A stretch of DNA of 64,000 nt from Sphaerotilus uruguayifluvii (GCF_013294065.1 NZ_JABSNM010000006.1:100978-164977); one strand, 5' to 3'. Positions 9,171-19,101 are shown, numbered from the stretch's first letter. Made by a program: numbers and translations. The notes: generated by a model not told the origin, from the letters alone.

Positions 9171-10877
9171 ATGAACCCTTTCGACCCGTCGACGTTCAAC
9201 CTGCCCGACTTGTCCGCCTTCGGGCGGACCGGCGAGAAGCTGCAGGGCATGGGCCAGAGTGTTGGCGAGAACCTGCTCACGCTCTCGCGCATGCAGATCC
9301 CGCCGCAGGAGCTGGCCCGCATCCAGGGTGAATACCTGCGCGAGGCTGCCGAGCTGTGGAATGCCGGCCTGCAGTCCGGTGGCAAGGTGGAGCTGCCCAA
9401 GGACCGCCGCTTCGCCGCGCCGGACTGGGCCGACAGCCCGATGGCCGGTTTCGCCGCCGCCAGCTACCTGCTCAACGCGCGCACGCTGATGCAATTGGCC
9501 GATGCGGTGCAGGGGGACGAGAAAACCCGTACACGCATCCGCTTCGCGGTCCAGCAATGGATCGACGCCAGCGCCCCGTCCAATTATCTGGCGCTGAATC
9601 CCGAGGCGCAGAAGAAGGCGCTGGAAACCCGCGGCGAGAGCATCGCCCAGGGCGTGCAGCAGCTGGTCAACGACATCCGCCAGGGTCATGTCTCGCAGAC
9701 CGACGAGTCGGTCTTCGAGGTCGGCCGCAACGTCGCCACCAGCGAGGGCGCGGTCGTGTTCGAGAACGAGCTGTTCCAGCTCATCGAGTACAAGCCGCTG
9801 ACCGCGCAGGTGCACGAGCGCCCGATGCTGTTCGTGCCGCCGTGCATCAACAAGTACTACATCCTCGACCTGCAGCCGGACAACTCCGTCATCCGCTACA
9901 CCGTCGAGCAGGGCCACCGCCTCTTCGTCGTCAGCTGGCGCAACCCCGGCGACGACATGGCCGCGTTCACCTGGGACGACTACATCGAGAAGGCGGTCAT
10001 CCAGGCCATCCGCGTGGTCCAGGAGATCGGCGGCAGCGACACGATCGACACGCTGGGCTTCTGCGTCGGCGGCACCATCCTGACGACCGCGCTGGCGGTG
10101 CTGGCCGCGCGCGGCGAGCAGCCGGCGGCCAGCGTCACGCTGCTGACCACGCTGCTGGACTTCAGCAACACCGGCATTCTCGACATCTTCGTCGACGAGA
10201 CCTCGGTGCGGCTGCGCGAGATGACCATCGGCGCGGACGCGCCGCAGGGTCCGGGCATGCTGCGCGGCAAGGAGCTGGCGGCCACCTTCAGCTTCCTGCG
10301 CCCGAACGACCTGGTCTGGAACTATGTGGTCGGCAACTACCTGAAGGGCGAGACGCCGCCGCCCTTCGACCTGCTGTACTGGAACTCCGACAGCACCAAC
10401 CTGCCCGGCAGCATGTACTGCTGGTACCTGCGCCACACCTACCTCGAGGACAAGCTCAAGGTGCCGGGCGCGCTGACCGTCTGCGGCGAGAAGGTCGACA
10501 TCGGCCGGATCGAGGCGCCGGTCTATCTCTACGCCTCGCGCGAGGACCACATCGTGCCGTGGGACGCCGCCTACCAGAGCACGAAGCTGTTCAAGGGCCC
10601 GCGGCGCTTCGTGCTGGGGGCTTCCGGTCACATCGCCGGCGTGGTCAATCCGCCGGCGAAGAAGAAGCGCAACTTCTGGACGAACGACGAACTGCCGGCC
10701 TCGGCCGACGACTGGCTCAAGGGCGCCACCTCGGTGCCGGGCAGCTGGTGGCCGGACTGGGCCGACTGGCTGGCGCAGCACGCCGGCAAGAAGAAGGCCG
10801 CGCCGAAGGCCTATGGCAACCGCCAGCACAAGGTCATCGAGCCGGCTCCGGGGCGCTACGTCAAGCAGAAGGTCTGA
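9171..10877 (+). CDS. phaC: Class I poly(3-hydroxyalkanoate) synthase
   Basis: A 568-residue enzyme that polymerises (R)-3-hydroxybutyryl-CoA into PHB at the granule surface. The alpha/beta-hydrolase core has the synthase lipase-like box GFCVGG with the nucleophilic Cys. The catalytic Asp lies in REDHIVPWDAAYQS and the His in GASGHIAGVVNPP. PDKYYILDLQP-type residues appear as INKYYILDLQP, and WNSDSTNLPG is the usual dimer-cap region. Length is normal for class I (about 560-600). ATG at 9171 follows GGAGATGA. It is the first gene of the phaC-phaA-phaB operon, with 71 bases to phaA. Confidence 0.97.
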   Translation: MNPFDPSTFNLPDLSAFGRTGEKLQGMGQSVGENLLTLSRMQIPPQELARIQGEYLREAAELWNAGLQSGGKVELPKDRRFAAPDWADSPMAGFAAASYLLNARTLMQLADAVQGDEKTRTRIRFAVQQWIDASAPSNYLALNPEAQKKALETRGESIAQGVQQLVNDIRQGHVSQTDESVFEVGRNVATSEGAVVFENELFQLIEYKPLTAQVHERPMLFVPPCINKYYILDLQPDNSVIRYTVEQGHRLFVVSWRNPGDDMAAFTWDDYIEKAVIQAIRVVQEIGGSDTIDTLGFCVGGTILTTALAVLAARGEQPAASVTLLTTLLDFSNTGILDIFVDETSVRLREMTIGADAPQGPGMLRGKELAATFSFLRPNDLVWNYVVGNYLKGETPPPFDLLYWNSDSTNLPGSMYCWYLRHTYLEDKLKVPGALTVCGEKVDIGRIEAPVYLYASREDHIVPWDAAYQSTKLFKGPRRFVLGASGHIAGVVNPPAKKKRNFWTNDELPASADDWLKGATSVPGSWWPDWADWLAQHAGKKKAAPKAYGNRQHKVIEPAPGRYVKQKV

Positions 10878-10948
10878 CGACGCGGCGTGCCCGTCTTTCA
10901 ACCGCGGTCCGCAAAGGACCCACTGGACACTGAATCAGGAGAAAACGC

Positions 10949-12127
10949 ATGACCGACATCGTGATCGTTGCAGCGGCACGCACCGCCGTGGGCAAGTTCG
11001 GAGGCACGCTGGCAAAGACCGCGGCTCCCGAGCTGGGCGCCACGGTCATCCGTTCGCTGCTGCAGCGCACGGGCCTGTCCGGCGAGCAGATCGGCGAGGT
11101 CATCCTCGGTCAGGTTCTGACCGCAGGTGCCGGCCAGAACCCCGCTCGTCAGTCCGTCATCAAGTCCGGCCTGCCGCAGGGCGTGCCGGCGATGACCATC
11201 AACAAGGTCTGCGGTTCGGGCCTGAAGGCGGTGATGCTGGCGGCCCAGGCCATCCGTGACGGCGACTCCGAGATCGTCATCGCCGGCGGCCAGGAGAACA
11301 TGAGCGCCAGCCCGCATGTGCTGCCGAACTCGCGCGACGGCCAGCGCATGGGCGACTGGAAGCTGGTCGACACCATGATCAACGACGGCCTGTGGGACGT
11401 GTACAACCAGTACCACATGGGCATCACCGCCGAGAACGTCGCCAAGAAGTACGGCATCACCCGCGAGATGCAGGACGCGCTGGCGCTGGCCTCGCAGCAG
11501 AAGGCCGCCGCCGCCCAGGACGCCGGCCGCTTCGACGACGAGATCGTGCCGGTCTCGATCCCGCAGAAGAAGGGCGATCCGGTCGTCTTCGCCAAGGACG
11601 AGTTCATCAACCGCAAGACCAGCCTGGATGTGCTGGGCGGCCTGCGTCCGGCCTTCGACAAGGCGGGCTCGGTCACCGCGGGCAACGCCTCGGGCATCAA
11701 CGACGGCGCTGCCGCCGTGATGCTGATGTCGGCCGCCAAGGCCGACGCGCTGGGCCTGAAGCCGATGGCGCGCATCGCCTCCTACGCCAGCGCCGGCCTG
11801 GATCCGGCCTTCATGGGCATGGGCCCGGTGCCCGCCGCCCGCCGCGCGCTCGAGCGCGCCGGCTGGTCCGCCGCCGACCTCGACCTGCTCGAGATCAACG
11901 AGGCCTTCGCGGCCCAGGCCTGCGCGGTCCACCAGGAAATGGGCTGGGACCTGTCGAAGGTCAACGTCAACGGCGGCGCGATCGCCATCGGCCACCCGAT
12001 CGGCGCCTCCGGCTGCCGCATCCTGGTCACGCTGCTGCACGAGATGCAGCGCCGCGATGCGAAGAAGGGCATCGCCTCGCTGTGCATCGGCGGCGGCATG
12101 GGCGTCGCGCTGACCGTCGAGCGCTGA
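10949..12127 (+). CDS. phaA: Acetyl-CoA C-acetyltransferase (beta-ketothiolase)
   Basis: A 392-residue thiolase that condenses two acetyl-CoA to acetoacetyl-CoA, the first PHB step. Acyl-enzyme Cys lies in NKVCGSGLKAV (about residue 88), His in GHPIGASG, and the second Cys in CIGGGMGVAL at the C-terminus. NEAFAAQA is the conserved thiolase segment. An AGGAG site (10938) precedes ATG 10949. It sits between phaC and phaB in the same direction, as in Cupriavidus. It could also work in reverse for acetoacetate use. Confidence 0.96.
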   Translation: MTDIVIVAAARTAVGKFGGTLAKTAAPELGATVIRSLLQRTGLSGEQIGEVILGQVLTAGAGQNPARQSVIKSGLPQGVPAMTINKVCGSGLKAVMLAAQAIRDGDSEIVIAGGQENMSASPHVLPNSRDGQRMGDWKLVDTMINDGLWDVYNQYHMGITAENVAKKYGITREMQDALALASQQKAAAAQDAGRFDDEIVPVSIPQKKGDPVVFAKDEFINRKTSLDVLGGLRPAFDKAGSVTAGNASGINDGAAAVMLMSAAKADALGLKPMARIASYASAGLDPAFMGMGPVPAARRALERAGWSAADLDLLEINEAFAAQACAVHQEMGWDLSKVNVNGGAIAIGHPIGASGCRILVTLLHEMQRRDAKKGIASLCIGGGMGVALTVER

Positions 12128-12292
12128 TCCAGGGGACCGGCGGCCTCGTGCTGCCGGTCGCCAGACCTGCGGCGCCACGGTCCCACGGATTGAAACAGAC
12201 AAGAACATCGGCGTCGTTACCATCATGGAATCGATCCCACCCGGGCCGGAAGCGGAATCCGAGTGGGGTCAGGGTCGCACGTTGACCCGAGT

Positions 12293-12311
12293 CCCGCCCA
12301 TCGGGGGCGGG
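12293..12311 (+). other. GC-rich hairpin before phaB
   Basis: A perfect 7-bp stem (CCCGCCC / GGGCGGG) with loop ATCGG ends ten bases before the phaB ribosome site (AAGGAG at 12321). There is no U-tract, so it is not a classic terminator. It could be an mRNA-processing or stability element inside the unusually long (208 bp) phaA-phaB spacer. Confidence 0.45.
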
Positions 12312-12335
12312 ATCGAACCCCAAGGAGAGACAGAC

Positions 12336-13073
12336 ATGGCACAGAAAATCGCATACGTCACCGGCGGCATGGGTGGCATCGGCACCTCGATCTGCCGTCG
12401 TCTGCACAAGGACGGCTTCAAGGTCATCGCCGGCTGCGGCCCGACGCGTGACTTCCAGAAGTGGCTCGACGAGCAGGCTGCCGCGGGCTACACCTTCTAC
12501 GCCTCGGTCGGCAACGTCGCCGACTGGGACTCGACCGTCGAGGCCTTCGCCAAGGCCAAGGCCGAGCACGGCCCGATCGACGTGCTGGTCAACAACGCCG
12601 GCATCACCAAGGACCGCATGTTCCTGAAGATGACCCGCGAGGACTGGGACGCGGTCATCAGCACCAACCTGACCTCGATGTTCAACGTCACCAAGCAGGT
12701 GGTCGGCGACATGGTCGAGCGCGGTTTCGGTCGCATCATCCAGATCTCCTCGGTCAACGGCGAGAAGGGCCAGGCCGGCCAGACCAACTACTCGGCGGCC
12801 AAGGCCGGCATGCACGGCTTCACGATGGCCCTGGCGCAGGAACTGGCCGCCAAGGGCGTGACCGTCAACACCGTGAGCCCGGGCTACATCGGCACCGACA
12901 TGGTCCGCGCGATCCGTCCGGACGTGCTCGACAAGATCGTCTCGACGATTCCCGTCAAGCGCCTGGGCACGCCGGAGGAAATCGGCTCGATCGTCGGCTG
13001 GCTGGCGGGCGAGGACTCCGGCTTCACCACCGGCGCCGACTTCTCCTGCAACGGCGGCCTGCACATGGGCTGA
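12336..13073 (+). CDS. phaB: Acetoacetyl-CoA reductase (NADPH-dependent)
   Basis: A 245-residue short-chain dehydrogenase that reduces acetoacetyl-CoA to (R)-3-hydroxybutyryl-CoA for PhaC. The nucleotide loop is TGGMGGIG. The catalytic Ser lies in QISSVNG, and Tyr/Lys in YSAAKAG. NNAGITKD and PGYIGTDM are family marks, and CNGGLHMG is the typical PhaB C-terminus. I chose ATG 12336, preceded by AAGGAGAGACAGAC. An in-frame upstream ATG (12225) would add a 37-residue non-conserved tail. It is the last gene of the pha operon, with a strong terminator 32 bases after the stop. Confidence 0.96.
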   Translation: MAQKIAYVTGGMGGIGTSICRRLHKDGFKVIAGCGPTRDFQKWLDEQAAAGYTFYASVGNVADWDSTVEAFAKAKAEHGPIDVLVNNAGITKDRMFLKMTREDWDAVISTNLTSMFNVTKQVVGDMVERGFGRIIQISSVNGEKGQAGQTNYSAAKAGMHGFTMALAQELAAKGVTVNTVSPGYIGTDMVRAIRPDVLDKIVSTIPVKRLGTPEEIGSIVGWLAGEDSGFTTGADFSCNGGLHMG

Positions 13074-13104
13074 CCGGTCGCCGGCGCTCCGCCTGCGACT
13101 CCGA

Positions 13105-13134
13105 GGGCCGGCCTTGCCGGCCCTTTTGCCTTTT
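13105..13134 (+). terminator. Rho-independent terminator of the pha operon
   Basis: A perfect 8-bp stem (GGGCCGGC / GCCGGCCC, 13105-13123, CTT loop) is followed by TTTTGCCTTTT. It closes phaC-phaA-phaB. Confidence 0.85.
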
Positions 13135-13147
13135 CATCCTGCCGGCG

Positions 13148-13540
13148 TCACTGCACTGCGATCAGCGCATCGAGCGCGGCGCAGACCTCGCGCATGCTGC
13201 CGCTGATGCGCACCCGGCGCGGGTCGTGCGGGTCGATCTGCAGGTGGATGCGTCCGTCGTCGGCGCTCCGGCCGTCGCGCTCCGTGCGGCCGGGGGCGGC
13301 CGGCTGCTCCCGGGCCTGGCGCACCGAGGTCGGCAGGCTGCACGACAGCACGATGCCCTGGGCGGGGGCGGGCGGCAGCGGCACCGGACCGAGCCGGAAG
13401 GTGTCCGGCCGCGGTGCCGCCGGTGCCGGCAGGGGCCGGTCGGCCATCGCGGCCACCGCATCGAGATCGATGTCCAGGGACTCCAGGGGCAAGGGGCTGC
13501 GCGGGGCACGGCGCAGCCAGCGGGCGAGCATGGGAAACAT
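13148..13540 (-). CDS. Hypothetical 130-residue protein next to lexA
   Basis: I do not recognise it. The protein opens with a short amphipathic stretch (MFPMLARWLRR), has a Pro/Ala-rich middle that looks disordered, and ends in a compact alpha/beta-like segment of about 35 residues (HLQIDPHDPRRVRISGS, then MREVCAALDALIAVQ). ATG 13540 has an AGGAGG site six bases upstream, which supports real translation. It is transcribed the same way as lexA and lies downstream of it (126 bp apart). It could be part of the SOS unit, but that is only position-based inference. Confidence 0.6.
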   Translation of the reverse strand: MFPMLARWLRRAPRSPLPLESLDIDLDAVAAMADRPLPAPAAPRPDTFRLGPVPLPPAPAQGIVLSCSLPTSVRQAREQPAAPGRTERDGRSADDGRIHLQIDPHDPRRVRISGSMREVCAALDALIAVQ

Positions 13541-13666
13541 CGGAACCTCCTGACTCCTGACAAGGCCGGGGCCGGGCGAGCGCAGGCCCGCCCATCCGGC
13601 CGGGGGCCGCATGGCGCGACAGGGGACCCGAGAGTCCGGGTCGGGACGGGGGATGCCGCGGGGGCG

Positions 13667-14347
13667 CTACAGCATCGGGGTGTTGCGGATCAGGCCGACC
13701 GCCAGGCCCTCGATCGTGAAGTCCGGGTCGCCGCGGTCGACGTGGATCACCGGGAAGTCCGGGTTCTCCGGATGCAGCTCGATGCCGGCCGGGCCGTGGC
13801 GCAGCCGCTTGACGGTGACCTCGTCGCCGAGGCGGGCGACGACGATCTGGCCGTTCTGCGCGCTGCTGCCGCGCTGCACCGCCAGCAGGTCGCCGTCGAG
13901 GATGCCGGCGTCGCGCATGCTCATGCCGCGCACCTTCAGCAGGTAGTCGGGCCGGCGCGCGAACAGGTGCGGCTCGACCGCGTAGCTGCGCTCGATGTGC
14001 TCCTGGGCCAGGATCGGGCTGCCGGCGGCGACCCGGCCGACCAGCGGCAGCGTCAGCGTGTCGGCGGTCGGGTCGGCCATCACCTCGGCGCCCTCGGGCA
14101 GGCCCGACCGCAGCCGGCGCAATGTGTCAGACTTCAGGCGGATGCCGCGCGAGGTGCCGCCGACCAGCTCGATCACGCCCTTGCGGGCCAGGGCCCGGAG
14201 GTGTTCCTCGGCGGCGTTGTGCGAGCGGAAGCCGAATTCGGTGGCGATCTCGGCACGCGTCGGCGGAGCGCCGGTGGTCTCGATCGTTCGCAGGATCAGC
14301 GCCATGATCTGCTGCTGGCGGGGGGTGAGCTTGGGGCTCTCGTCCAT
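13667..14347 (-). CDS. lexA: LexA repressor
   Basis: A 226-residue SOS repressor. The winged-helix DNA-binding domain covers about residues 1-70 ([34 protein letters not shown]). The S24 autoproteolysis domain has an Ala-Gly cleavage site in [11 protein letters not shown], catalytic Ser in [13 protein letters not shown] and Lys in DEVTVKRL. RecA filaments are expected to trigger self-cleavage. Two SOS-box-like sequences lie 39-73 bases upstream of the ATG (14347), which fits autoregulation. It diverges from the asparaginase gene. Confidence 0.96.
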   Translation of the reverse strand: MDESPKLTPRQQQIMALILRTIETTGAPPTRAEIATEFGFRSHNAAEEHLRALARKGVIELVGGTSRGIRLKSDTLRRLRSGLPEGAEVMADPTADTLTLPLVGRVAAGSPILAQEHIERSYAVEPHLFARRPDYLLKVRGMSMRDAGILDGDLLAVQRGSSAQNGQIVVARLGDEVTVKRLRHGPAGIELHPENPDFPVIHVDRGDPDFTIEGLAVGLIRNTPML

Positions 14348-14385
14348 CGGATTGCCTCGCGTCGGCCGTCATCGCGACCCTTCGA

Positions 14386-14401
14386 CTGTTAAAACATCCA
14401 G
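14386..14401. promoter_or_regulatory. SOS (LexA) box 1
   Basis: The 16-mer CTGTTAAAACATCCAG fits CTGT-N8-ACAG with one mismatch (CCAG for ACAG) and an AT-rich centre. It lies in the lexA/asparaginase intergenic region, 38 bases before lexA. Confidence 0.75.
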
Positions 14402-14404
14402 TAC

Positions 14405-14420
14405 CTGTATTTTTGTCCAG
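14405..14420. promoter_or_regulatory. SOS (LexA) box 2
   Basis: CTGTATTTTTGTCCAG matches CTGT-N8-ACAG with the same single mismatch. It is spaced 19 bp from box 1, so the two could be bound cooperatively. It ends ten bases before the asparaginase ATG, so LexA bound here could also block that gene. Confidence 0.75.
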
Positions 14421-14430
14421 TTCACCGCAA

Positions 14431-15414
<984 letters not shown>

Positions 15415-15459
15415 GGTCCGGCCGCCTCGGGCCGGGCCCCGACCGAGCTCAGACTGGGA

Positions 15460-15885
15460 TCAGACCAGGTTCAGCGTCACGTCGATGTTGCCGCGGGTCG
15501 CGTTCGAGTAGGGGCAGACGATGTGGGCGGCCTGCACCACCTCGTCGGCGACCGCGCGCTCGACGCCGGGCACATGGATGTTGAGCGTCACCTGGATGCC
15601 GAAGCCGTTCGGGATCGGGCCGATGCCGACTTCCGAGTCGATCTTCAGGCCGGCCGGCAGCGCGATCTTCTTCTGGCCGGCGACGAACTTCATCGCGCCC
15701 ATGAAGCAGGCGGCGTAGCCGGCGGCGAAGAGCTGCTCGGGATTGGTGCCGGCGCCGTCGTCGCCGCCCAGGCCCTTGGGCACCGAGAGCCTGACGTCCA
15801 GTCGGCCGTCGTCGCTGGTGGCAGCGCCGTCGCGGCCTCCGGTGGCGGTGGCGCGGGCGGTGTAGAGGACTTGCTGCAGGGACAT
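15460..15885 (-). CDS. ohr: Organic hydroperoxide resistance protein
   Basis: A 141-residue OsmC-superfamily thiol peroxidase that reduces organic and fatty-acid hydroperoxides using lipoylated proteins. The catalytic Cys lies in AAGYAACFMGAMK and the resolving Cys in AAHIVCPYSNATRGN. The Arg of the N-terminal GGRDG and the Glu of NPEQLFAAGY complete the Ohr site and separate it from OsmC. ATG 15885 has AAAGGAAAG upstream. It lies 36 bases after ohrR on the same strand, so the pair is probably one transcript. Confidence 0.95.
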   Translation of the reverse strand: MSLQQVLYTARATATGGRDGAATSDDGRLDVRLSVPKGLGGDDGAGTNPEQLFAAGYAACFMGAMKFVAGQKKIALPAGLKIDSEVGIGPIPNGFGIQVTLNIHVPGVERAVADEVVQAAHIVCPYSNATRGNIDVTLNLV

Positions 15886-15921
15886 GGTCTTTCCTTTCAG
15901 GGGGAACAGGTCAAGGGGCGG

Positions 15922-16437
15922 TCAAGGGGCGGCTCGGGGGCCGGGGGGAGACTGGAGCAGGGCGGTGCGCAGCCGGGCGAGCTCGTCGCGCAGCGCGGCG
16001 AGCTCGTCGAGCGAGCAGCCGGTGGAGGCGGCGATCCGGCGCGGGATCTCGCCCGCGCGGGCCTTCAGCGCCTGGCCGGCGGCGCTCAGCACGACCGTGA
16101 CGCGGCGCTCGTCGTCGCGGCTGCGATGGCGCTCGAGCAGGCCCGCGCCCTCGAGCCGGCGCAGCAGCGGCGTCAGCGTGCCGGAGTCGAGCGAGAGCCG
16201 CTCGCCGAGCTCGCCCACGCCCAGGCCGTCGCGCTCCCACAGCACCAGCATCACCAGGTACTGCGGATAGGTCAGTCCCAGCGCGTCGAGCAGCGGGCGG
16301 TAGCGCTTCGTCATCGCCAGCGAGGCCGAATACAGCGCGAAGCACAGCTGCCGGTCGAGCTCGAGCCAGGCGGCGGTCTCCGGCAGCGCGGGCACAGGAG
16401 CGGAGGCGGGATCGGGATCGGACGCTGCGGAATTCAT
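15922..16437 (-). CDS. ohrR: OhrR, MarR-family peroxide-sensing repressor
   Basis: A 171-residue MarR-type regulator expected to repress ohr until oxidised by organic peroxides. The peroxidatic Cys is in DRQLCFALYSAS, followed by the OhrR signature Tyr residues (KRYRPLLDALGLTYPQYLVM). A second Cys (STGCSLDEL) near the C-terminus fits the two-Cys OhrR class. The winged helix has LDSGTLTPLLRRLE and RDDERRVTV. ATG 16437 is likely. It has an Ala/Pro-rich N-terminal extension of about 20 residues and is first of ohrR-ohr. Confidence 0.93.
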   Translation of the reverse strand: MNSAASDPDPASAPVPALPETAAWLELDRQLCFALYSASLAMTKRYRPLLDALGLTYPQYLVMLVLWERDGLGVGELGERLSLDSGTLTPLLRRLEGAGLLERHRSRDDERRVTVVLSAAGQALKARAGEIPRRIAASTGCSLDELAALRDELARLRTALLQSPPGPRAAP

Positions 16438-16439
16438 GA

Positions 16440-16463
16440 TGTGTGCAGTCTAGTTGTGTGCAA
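16440..16463. promoter_or_regulatory. Candidate OhrR operator
   Basis: Two direct copies of TGTGTGCA (16440-16447 and 16455-16462), 15 bp apart, sit immediately upstream of the ohrR ATG. The second copy forms TTGTGTGCAA. Position and repeat fit autorepression. The assignment is inferred. Confidence 0.45.
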
Positions 16464-16529
16464 TCTTTCTGGCGGGCTGCCGTGCCTTGTCCTTGCGTCA
16501 GGCAGGGCCGACGGGCCGCGCGGCCCGGT

Positions 16530-17477
16530 TCAGCGGGCGGATGTGCTTGTCGAGGCGCCGGCGCGCGCGGGCCAGGTGGCCAGCACCACGCCCAGCAGCG
16601 CCAGCGCGAAGGCGCCGGCCTGCGCCGCGCTGAAGGGCTCGCCCAGCAGCAGCACGCCGACCGCGGCGGCCGACACCGGCAGCATCACGGTGAACACGCC
16701 CGCCTGCGAGGCCGGCACATGGCGCAGGCCGCTCATCCACAGCCAGACGGTGACCATGCTGGCGGCCAGCGCATAGAACACCAGCAGCGCCCAGGTCGGC
16801 CCCCGGACGGCCGTGAAGTCGAAGGACAGCGCCTGCCACAGCCCCAGCGGCGTCACCAGCGCCAGGCCCCACAGGTTGACCAGCGCGCTGATGCGTCGCG
16901 GCCCGATGCGGCCCGAGAGCTTCTTGCCGATGACGACATAGCTGGCCTCGCAGAAGACCGCCGCGACCAGCAGCAGGTTGCCCGCCAGCGGTGCGGCATG
17001 CATCCCGGCATCGGCGGCGGCCTGCGCCTGAGGCGCGGCCTTGCTGAGCGAGACCAGCGCGATGCCGCCGACCGCGCAGGCGATGCCCGCCAGCACCCGC
17101 CGCTGCAGCCGCTCGCCGAGAAAGAGGCGCGACAGCAGCGCCACTGCGCCCGGCAGCGCCGCCATGATCACGCCGGCGGCCAGCGCGGTGCTGAGCTGCA
17201 CGCCGTAGAGCATGCAGATCGAGAACAGGAAGTTGCCCAGCAGGCTCTCGAGGAAGAGCAGGCCGCGGTCCTGCCGCGTCGGCGCCGGCTCGTCGGCGGG
17301 GCGGCGGACCCAGCCCAGCATCGCCACCGCCGCGATGCCGAAGCGCAGCCAGGCCAGCAGGAAGACCGGAAAGACGGCGACCAGCCATTTCGACAGGCCG
17401 ACGTAGCTGCCGACCAGGGTCATGCTGGCGGCCAGCAGGGCGTATGCGGATGTTCTTGACACGAAAGGCGTGGACAA
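16530..17477 (-). CDS. EamA/DMT-family permease
   Basis: An inner-membrane transporter of about 315 residues with ten predicted helices in two EamA repeats (about residues 10-140 and 165-300). The first repeat has LAWLRFGIAAVAML and the second LLGEPFSAAQAGAFALALLGVVLA, both standard for drug/metabolite exporters. The substrate is unknown. The start is uncertain: TTG 17477, GTG 17462 and ATG 17423 are all in frame with no clear ribosome site, and I used the longest. It diverges from the GT39 gene by 49 bp. A flippase role for the lipid A module next door is conceivable but not shown. Confidence 0.82.
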   Translation of the reverse strand: MSTPFVSRTSAYALLAASMTLVGSYVGLSKWLVAVFPVFLLAWLRFGIAAVAMLGWVRRPADEPAPTRQDRGLLFLESLLGNFLFSICMLYGVQLSTALAAGVIMAALPGAVALLSRLFLGERLQRRVLAGIACAVGGIALVSLSKAAPQAQAAADAGMHAAPLAGNLLLVAAVFCEASYVVIGKKLSGRIGPRRISALVNLWGLALVTPLGLWQALSFDFTAVRGPTWALLVFYALAASMVTVWLWMSGLRHVPASQAGVFTVMLPVSAAAVGVLLLGEPFSAAQAGAFALALLGVVLATWPARAGASTSTSAR

Positions 17478-17526
17478 TCACGGCCGCTCGGGATCGGCCC
17501 GTGACACGATGTAAGGACAAGGCGAC

Positions 17527-19101
17527 GTGGATGAACGCGAGGAGACCGGGCTGCCGCAGCGGCGGACCCGCACCGGCTGGGGACCCGGCCTGTCATCCGG
17601 GGCGACGGCCTCGGTGGCGGACTGGATTGTGCATCCGCCGCTGTTCGCCGTCGGCATGGTGCTGCTGTGGGCCCTGGTGGCCTGGGGCATCAACACGGCG
17701 CAGTACGGCGATCACCTGGAGCAGTTCAGCTGGGCGCAGTCGCTCGAGTGGGGCTATCACAAGCATCCGCCGCTGCCGACCTGGCTGCTGGGCAGCGCGG
17801 TGCGGGCCTTCGGCCTGCATCCCTGGTGGCCGACGCTGCTGGCGGCGCTGTGCATCGCGCTGAACCTGCTGCTGACCTGGCGCATCGGCTGCTGGCTGCT
17901 GGACCGGCCGCGCGCCGCGCTGGCGGTGCTGCTGGCGGGTCTGCAGCAGGGCTTCGCGGCGAAGTCGCAGCTGTTCAACCACAACTCGGTGATGGTGGCC
18001 TGCATCTCGCTGGCGGTGTGGCTGGCGCTGCGTGCGGCTGCCCGGCCGGAGCGCCTCGGGCGCTGGGTCGCGCTCGGGCTGGCGGCCGGGCTGGCGCTGC
18101 TGGCCAAGTACCAGTCGGCGCTGCCGCTGCTGGGCGTGCTGGTGGCGCTGGGCCTGTCGGGCGGGCTGGCCGGCGCGGCGGCCCGGCGCGGTGCGGTGCT
18201 GGCGGTCGTGCTGGCGCTGGCGCTGTTCGTGCCGCATCTGCTGTGGGTGGCCGAGCATGGCTGGACGACGCTGGCCTACGCGAGCCAGTCCGGGGTGTCG
18301 CTCACGCCGCTGCAGCGGCTGCGCTCGCTGCTGTCCTTCCTGGTGATCCAGCTGCGCATCGTGGCGCCGGCGCTGGTGCTGCTGGCGCTGCTGCACTGGC
18401 GCCTGCGCGCGGCGGCCGTGCAGACCGAGGGCGAGGCACCGGCGGCCGCGGCGGCCTTCCGGCGGGGCTGGCTGATCGGGCTGGTCGGCGTGCCGGTGGC
18501 CGGCGTGGTGATCGCGTCGCTGCTGGGCGGCCTGAAGCTGCAGGACCACTGGGGCATCCAGACCTTCCAGTACCTCGGGCTGGGCCTGGCCGCGCTGTGG
18601 CCGGCGGGGCGGCGCCTGGACGTGCCGCGCGCGGTCGTGATGGCGCTGATGCTGCATCTGCTGTGGTTCGCCGAATATGCGTCGCCGCGGCTGCTGCCGC
18701 AGCTGAGCTCGGGCCGGGCGCGGGTCGACCAGTTCCATCCGGCCGAGGCGATGGCCCGCACCGTCGAGCAGGCCTGGCAGGCGGCGGTCGGCGACTGTCC
18801 GCTGCGCTATGTGCGCGGCCCCAACTTCGAGAGCGGCCTGATCGGCGTCTACGGCCACGAGCAGGCGGCGATGCTCGACATCGGCGTGCCGCCGCCGCCC
18901 TGGCTCGATCGCGAGGCGCTGCGCCGTGACGGCCATGTCGCGGTGCGCCTGGACGAGCCGCCGGTGCAGGACGAGTGGGCTCCGGGCGCGGTGATCCGCG
19001 GCCAGTGGTCCTTCGACGTGCCGGGGCAGCGCAACCCGGCGCGCTCGACGCTGCACTGGATGATCGTGCCGCCGGCGGGCGGCTGCGGCACCGCGCGCTA
19101 G
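17527..19101 (+). CDS. GT39 (ArnT/FlmK/LgmB-like) lipid A aminosugar transferase
   Basis: A 524-residue integral membrane glycosyltransferase. About ten hydrophobic helices follow a short polar N-terminus. The first periplasmic loop carries the GT39 acidic motif (AQYGDHLEQFSWAQSLEWGYHKHPPLPTWLLG: key Asp and the YxxHPPL element). A soluble C-terminal segment (about 430-524) ends in a Pro-rich tail. The family moves a sugar from undecaprenyl phosphate to lipid A or to protein on the periplasmic face. The next three genes (YdjC deacetylase, GtrA, GT2) are the partners seen in Francisella FlmF2-NaxD-FlmK and Bordetella lgmABCD, so lipid A hexosamine transfer is the best guess. The start is GTG 17527 with AAGGACAAGG upstream. 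Confidence 0.82.
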   Translation: MDEREETGLPQRRTRTGWGPGLSSGATASVADWIVHPPLFAVGMVLLWALVAWGINTAQYGDHLEQFSWAQSLEWGYHKHPPLPTWLLGSAVRAFGLHPWWPTLLAALCIALNLLLTWRIGCWLLDRPRAALAVLLAGLQQGFAAKSQLFNHNSVMVACISLAVWLALRAAARPERLGRWVALGLAAGLALLAKYQSALPLLGVLVALGLSGGLAGAAARRGAVLAVVLALALFVPHLLWVAEHGWTTLAYASQSGVSLTPLQRLRSLLSFLVIQLRIVAPALVLLALLHWRLRAAAVQTEGEAPAAAAAFRRGWLIGLVGVPVAGVVIASLLGGLKLQDHWGIQTFQYLGLGLAALWPAGRRLDVPRAVVMALMLHLLWFAEYASPRLLPQLSSGRARVDQFHPAEAMARTVEQAWQAAVGDCPLRYVRGPNFESGLIGVYGHEQAAMLDIGVPPPPWLDREALRRDGHVAVRLDEPPVQDEWAPGAVIRGQWSFDVPGQRNPARSTLHWMIVPPAGGCGTAR

